A DNA stretch of 8,978 nucleotides from Candidatus Competibacteraceae bacterium (GTDB lineage Bacteria > Pseudomonadota > Gammaproteobacteria > Competibacterales > Competibacteraceae): assembly GCA_020444985.1 (NCBI GenBank), contig JAGRHK010000044.1, forward strand, positions 1-8,978, in the 5' to 3' direction. A model generated the notes under the pieces. That model did not search any database. It was given only the letters and a program-made list of their open reading frames with translations, and had not been told where the DNA came from. Position 1 is the first letter of the stretch; the number at the start of each line of letters is the position of its first letter. Position numbers and translations under genes: made by a program. Shown piece after piece: positions 6,461 to 8,978 of the stretch.

Positions 6461-6541
6461 GTTCTTTTATTCTCCTCCCTGCTGCTGCAGGAGATAGCAA
6501 GGCAGCGTCTGCAAGACCGATGGATAGGCGGTGTATCGCTA

Positions 6542-6571
6542 TTTACATACATTCATGGATGTATGTATGAT
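6542..6571 (+). promoter_or_regulatory. Sigma-70 promoter of the efflux operon
   Basis: TTTACA (6542-6547, five of six) and TATGAT (6566-6571, five of six) are 18 bases apart, the strongest promoter match in the window. The expected transcript start is near 6578, about 50 bases before the adaptor start codon. The repressor palindrome lies across both boxes, so bound repressor would block polymerase directly. Confidence 0.7.
6544..6567. promoter_or_regulatory. AcrR-type operator palindrome
   Basis: Left arm TACATACAT (6544-6552) and right arm ATGTATGTA (6559-6567) are exact reverse complements. The six-base centre TCATGG has only its outer pair mismatched, so 22 of 24 positions are symmetric. 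The two arms equal those of the 24-bp E. coli AcrR site upstream of acrAB as I remember it, differing only in the centre. It lies between the divergent repressor and efflux genes and covers the pump promoter. Confidence 0.88.
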
Positions 6572-6628
6572 AAGCGATGCTTGCGTGCATCTCAATTCTG
6601 GCTCCGCCAATGTGGAAAAATCATTCGC

Positions 6629-7759
6629 ATGATCAAGAAAATCCTTCTGACCATCGCCGGCCTATTACTCATCGTCGGCGCGCTGGCTGGCCTGAAAGTC
6701 TGGCAATTTAAAACCATGTTCGCTGCCGCCGCCAATTTCGCGCAGCCGCCGACCACCGTTACCACCGCCGTCGTCCAGCAGGATTCCTGGCAACCAACTT
6801 TGAACGCGGTCGGTTCGGTGATTGCTGTGCAGGGCGTCACGATCAGCGCCGAAGTAGCCGGCATGGTCAAGCGGATCGCCTTCGAATCGGGAGCAAACGT
6901 GCGCGCTGGGCAACTGCTGGTGGAGCTGGATGATGCCGCAGAGCAGGCCCAGTTACGCTCGGCCATTGCCAGCGCTGAACTGACTCAGCTTAACCTGAAG
7001 CGGGTCCGTGACCTCCGGCCTCGCAACATGGTCTCGCAATCCGACGTCGACAGCGCCGACGCCCAAGCCAAGCAAGCGGATGCCCAAGTCGATAACATTC
7101 GTGCGGTGATCGCCAAGAAAAGCCTTCGCGCGCCCTTCGCCGGAAGATTAGGCATTCGCCAAATTAATCTCGGCCAGTTCCTCAACAGCGGCGCTGCGAT
7201 TGTGAGTTTGCAAACCCTGGATCCCATCTACGTTGATTTCGCCCTGCCGCAACAGAATTTTCCGCAGTTACGCGCCGGGATGGCGATACGCGTAACCAGC
7301 GATGCCGCGCCAGACCAAACTTTTGCGGGCAAGCTCAGCGTCATCAGTCCCGAAGTCGACGCCCTGACCCGGACGGTTCGGTTACGCGCTGCGCTGGCCA
7401 ATCCCGATGGGCATCTGCAACCTGGCATGTATGTCAACGTCGCCGCCGTGTTGCCCGCTCAGGAACAGGTCTTGATGATCCCGGCAACAGCGGTGTTGTA
7501 CGCGCCCTATGGCGATTCGGTGTTCGTGGTTGAAGAGAAACCGGACGAAAAAACTGGCGTCACCAGTTTGGTGCTCGTACAGAAATTCGTGCAACTCGGT
7601 CCCTCTCGCGGGGATTTCGTCGTCGTGAATTCAGGATTGACCGTCGGCGAAACGGTCGTCAGCACGGGCGTTTTCAAACTGCGTAATGGCATGAAAGCCG
7701 CTGTGGATAACCAACTAGCCCCGAACTTCCAGCTCGCTCCCAAGCCCGCTAATTCTTGA
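6629..7759 (+). CDS. RND efflux periplasmic adaptor (membrane fusion protein)
   Basis: A 376-residue HlyD/AcrA-type adaptor. Residues 4-24 form an uncleaved hydrophobic anchor (the protein has no cysteine, so it is not a lipoprotein). The first half of the lipoyl domain lies near 71-101 (ISAEVAGMVKRIAFESGANVRAGQLLVELD), a short alpha-helical hairpin near 102-164, the second lipoyl half near 165-195 (LRAPFAGRLGIRQINLGQFL), a beta-barrel near 198-275 ending QPGMYVNV, and a membrane-proximal domain to about 355 (PATAVLY...VSTGVFKLRNGM). It should link the inner-membrane pump to a TolC-like outer-membrane channel in the periplasm. ATG 6629 is chosen because it begins MIKK plus the anchor; an in-frame ATG at 6563 lies inside the operator and -10 region. 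No strong ribosome site is visible. The pump gene starts seven bases after its stop. Confidence 0.93.
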   Translation: MIKKILLTIAGLLLIVGALAGLKVWQFKTMFAAAANFAQPPTTVTTAVVQQDSWQPTLNAVGSVIAVQGVTISAEVAGMVKRIAFESGANVRAGQLLVELDDAAEQAQLRSAIASAELTQLNLKRVRDLRPRNMVSQSDVDSADAQAKQADAQVDNIRAVIAKKSLRAPFAGRLGIRQINLGQFLNSGAAIVSLQTLDPIYVDFALPQQNFPQLRAGMAIRVTSDAAPDQTFAGKLSVISPEVDALTRTVRLRAALANPDGHLQPGMYVNVAAVLPAQEQVLMIPATAVLYAPYGDSVFVVEEKPDEKTGVTSLVLVQKFVQLGPSRGDFVVVNSGLTVGETVVSTGVFKLRNGMKAAVDNQLAPNFQLAPKPANS

Positions 7760-7766
7760 TCGCGCT

Positions 7767-8978
7767 ATGAAATCCTTCACCGATCTGTTCATTTCGCGCC
7801 CGGTGCTGGCGATCGTGGTCAATCTGATCATCATCATCGCGGGCATTCAGGCGATTTTCACGCTTAACGTCCGCCAGTACCCACGCAGCGATAACGCCAG
7901 CGTCACAGTCACCACTGCATATGTCGGCGCGAGCGCCGAATTGGTGCGCGGCTTTATCACCACGCCGCTGGAGCGAGCCATCGCCGCCGCCGACGGGATC
8001 GAATACCTGGAATCGCAGAGCGCCCAGGGTTCATCCACGATCAAGGCCCGCCTTCGGCTGAACTATGATGCGACCAAGGCGCTGGCTGAAATCAGCTCCA
8101 AGGTCGATCAGGTGCGTGGCGACTTGCCGCCCGAAGCCGAAGTGCCGGTGTTGAACATTGAATCCGCCGACAGTGAGTTCGCCTCGGCCTACCTTAGCTT
8201 TTCCTCGGACATTTTGCGCCAGAACCAGATCACGGATTATCTGGTGCGCGTGGTGCAACCGCGCCTGACCGCGTTGGCAGGCGTGCAGCGGGCGGAAATT
8301 CTCGGCGCGCGCACCTTTGCCATGCGCGTCTGGCTGAAGCCTGACCGGATGGCGGCGCTGAACATCAGCCCCGCGCAAGTGCGTCAGGCGCTGGCGGCCA
8401 ACAATTATCTGGCGGCCATTGGCCAGACTAAGGGGTCGCTGGTGCAGGTCAATCTGACCGCCGACACCGATCTGCGCTCCGTGGGGGAATTCGAGAACTT
8501 GGTGATCCGTGAGCAAGGTGGGGCGCTGGTGCGGCTTAAGGACATTGCCAATGTGGTGCTGGGCGCCGAGAGTTACGATGCCGAGGTGCACTTTTCCGGG
8601 CAAACAGCGGTGTTCATGGGCATTTTTCCGTTGCCCAACGCCAACGCGATCGACGTGATTGGGCGGGTGCGCGCCGAGATGGCGCTGATCGAGAAGGATC
8701 TGCCGACTGGCCTGTCAGCCCACATTGCTTACGACGCCACCAACTACATTAACAACGCGATCCACGAAGTGGTTAAAACCCTCACGGAGACCTTGCTCAT
8801 CGTGGTGGTGATCATTTTCCTGTTTCTGGGTTCGCTGCGCTCGGTCATCGTGCCAGTGATCGCGATTCCCATTTCGCTGATCGGCGGCATTTTTCTAATG
8901 CAGGTCTTTGGTTTTACGGTCAACCTGCTGACCCTGTTGGCGATTGTGCTCTCGGTCGGTCTGGTGGTGGACGACGCC
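7767..8978 (+). CDS. RND efflux pump permease (HAE1/AcrB type), 3' end outside window
   Basis: The first 404 codons of an inner-membrane resistance-nodulation-division transporter; the usual length is about 1,000-1,050 residues, so some 60% lies beyond the right edge. It opens MKSFTDLFISRPVLAIVVNL, the typical first membrane helix (about 12-32). The first periplasmic loop shows QYPRSDNASVTVTTAYVGASAELV (about 37-60) and continues through the porter subdomains (about 130-330). Membrane helices 2-4 follow near 338-357, 360-380 and 386 onward. The window ends at GLVVDDA, whose Asp402-Asp403 pair matches the helix-4 proton-relay aspartates of AcrB. It should export hydrophobic compounds by proton antiport together with the adaptor just upstream. 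The start lies seven bases after the adaptor stop and has no clear ribosome site, so translation is probably coupled. The subtype (MexF, MexI, AcrB or similar) cannot be fixed, and no outer-membrane gene is in view. Confidence 0.95.
   Translation, partial: MKSFTDLFISRPVLAIVVNLIIIIAGIQAIFTLNVRQYPRSDNASVTVTTAYVGASAELVRGFITTPLERAIAAADGIEYLESQSAQGSSTIKARLRLNYDATKALAEISSKVDQVRGDLPPEAEVPVLNIESADSEFASAYLSFSSDILRQNQITDYLVRVVQPRLTALAGVQRAEILGARTFAMRVWLKPDRMAALNISPAQVRQALAANNYLAAIGQTKGSLVQVNLTADTDLRSVGEFENLVIREQGGALVRLKDIANVVLGAESYDAEVHFSGQTAVFMGIFPLPNANAIDVIGRVRAEMALIEKDLPTGLSAHIAYDATNYINNAIHEVVKTLTETLLIVVVIIFLFLGSLRSVIVPVIAIPISLIGGIFLMQVFGFTVNLLTLLAIVLSVGLVVDDA

Noticed and set aside
6308..6628. N-terminal extension of the efflux adaptor, up to 107 codons
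   Set aside because: The extension is antisense to the repressor gene and crosses the operator and promoter. The adaptor's membrane anchor starts right after the ATG at 6629.

Overview
The window looks like a stretch of proteobacterial, most probably gammaproteobacterial, chromosome. GC is fairly high (estimated by eye at nearly 60%) and the genes are tightly packed. The evidence for the lineage is a PilH-type response regulator, an AcrR-type regulator with an acrAB-like operator facing an RND efflux operon, and an Hsp70/DUF2760 pair. I see no insertion sequence, phage gene, tRNA, rRNA or CRISPR array. No genus can be named from the sequence alone.

Layout, left to right. (1) Positions 2-1902, minus strand: a two-gene unit of a DUF2760 protein followed by a divergent Hsp70-family ATPase that runs off the left edge. 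The two overlap by an ATGA. (2) Positions 1903-2153: a divergent intergenic region with weak promoter candidates. (3) Positions 2154-2519, plus strand: a single-domain CheY-like response regulator very close to PilH, without its usual chemosensory partners in view. (4) Positions 2497-5690, minus strand: a three-gene cluster, in transcription order a secreted lipoprotein with a von Willebrand A domain, an ECF-type sigma factor, and a single-pass membrane protein that is probably its anti-sigma factor. The sigma and anti-sigma genes overlap by an ATGA, and the anti-sigma 3' end overlaps the 3' end of pilH by 23 bp in convergent orientation. (5) Positions 5834-6460, minus strand: a TetR/AcrR-family repressor. 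(6) Positions 6461-6628: a divergent control region with a near-perfect 24-bp palindrome whose outer arms match the Escherichia coli AcrR operator as I know it. (7) Positions 6629-8978, plus strand: an RND efflux operon, periplasmic adaptor followed by inner-membrane pump. The pump is cut by the right edge exactly at its proton-relay Asp-Asp pair.

How the parts work together. The right-hand third is a self-regulated multidrug-type efflux locus: the repressor should bind the palindrome over the pump promoter, and ligand binding should release it. The middle is a candidate cell-surface signalling unit, in which an outer or periplasmic metal-binding vWA lipoprotein is co-encoded with a sigma/anti-sigma pair. 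The left is a specialised Hsp70 with a small partner of unknown function. The vWA-sigma-anti-sigma cluster and the Hsp70-DUF2760 pair are the least understood parts and the best places to look for new biology.
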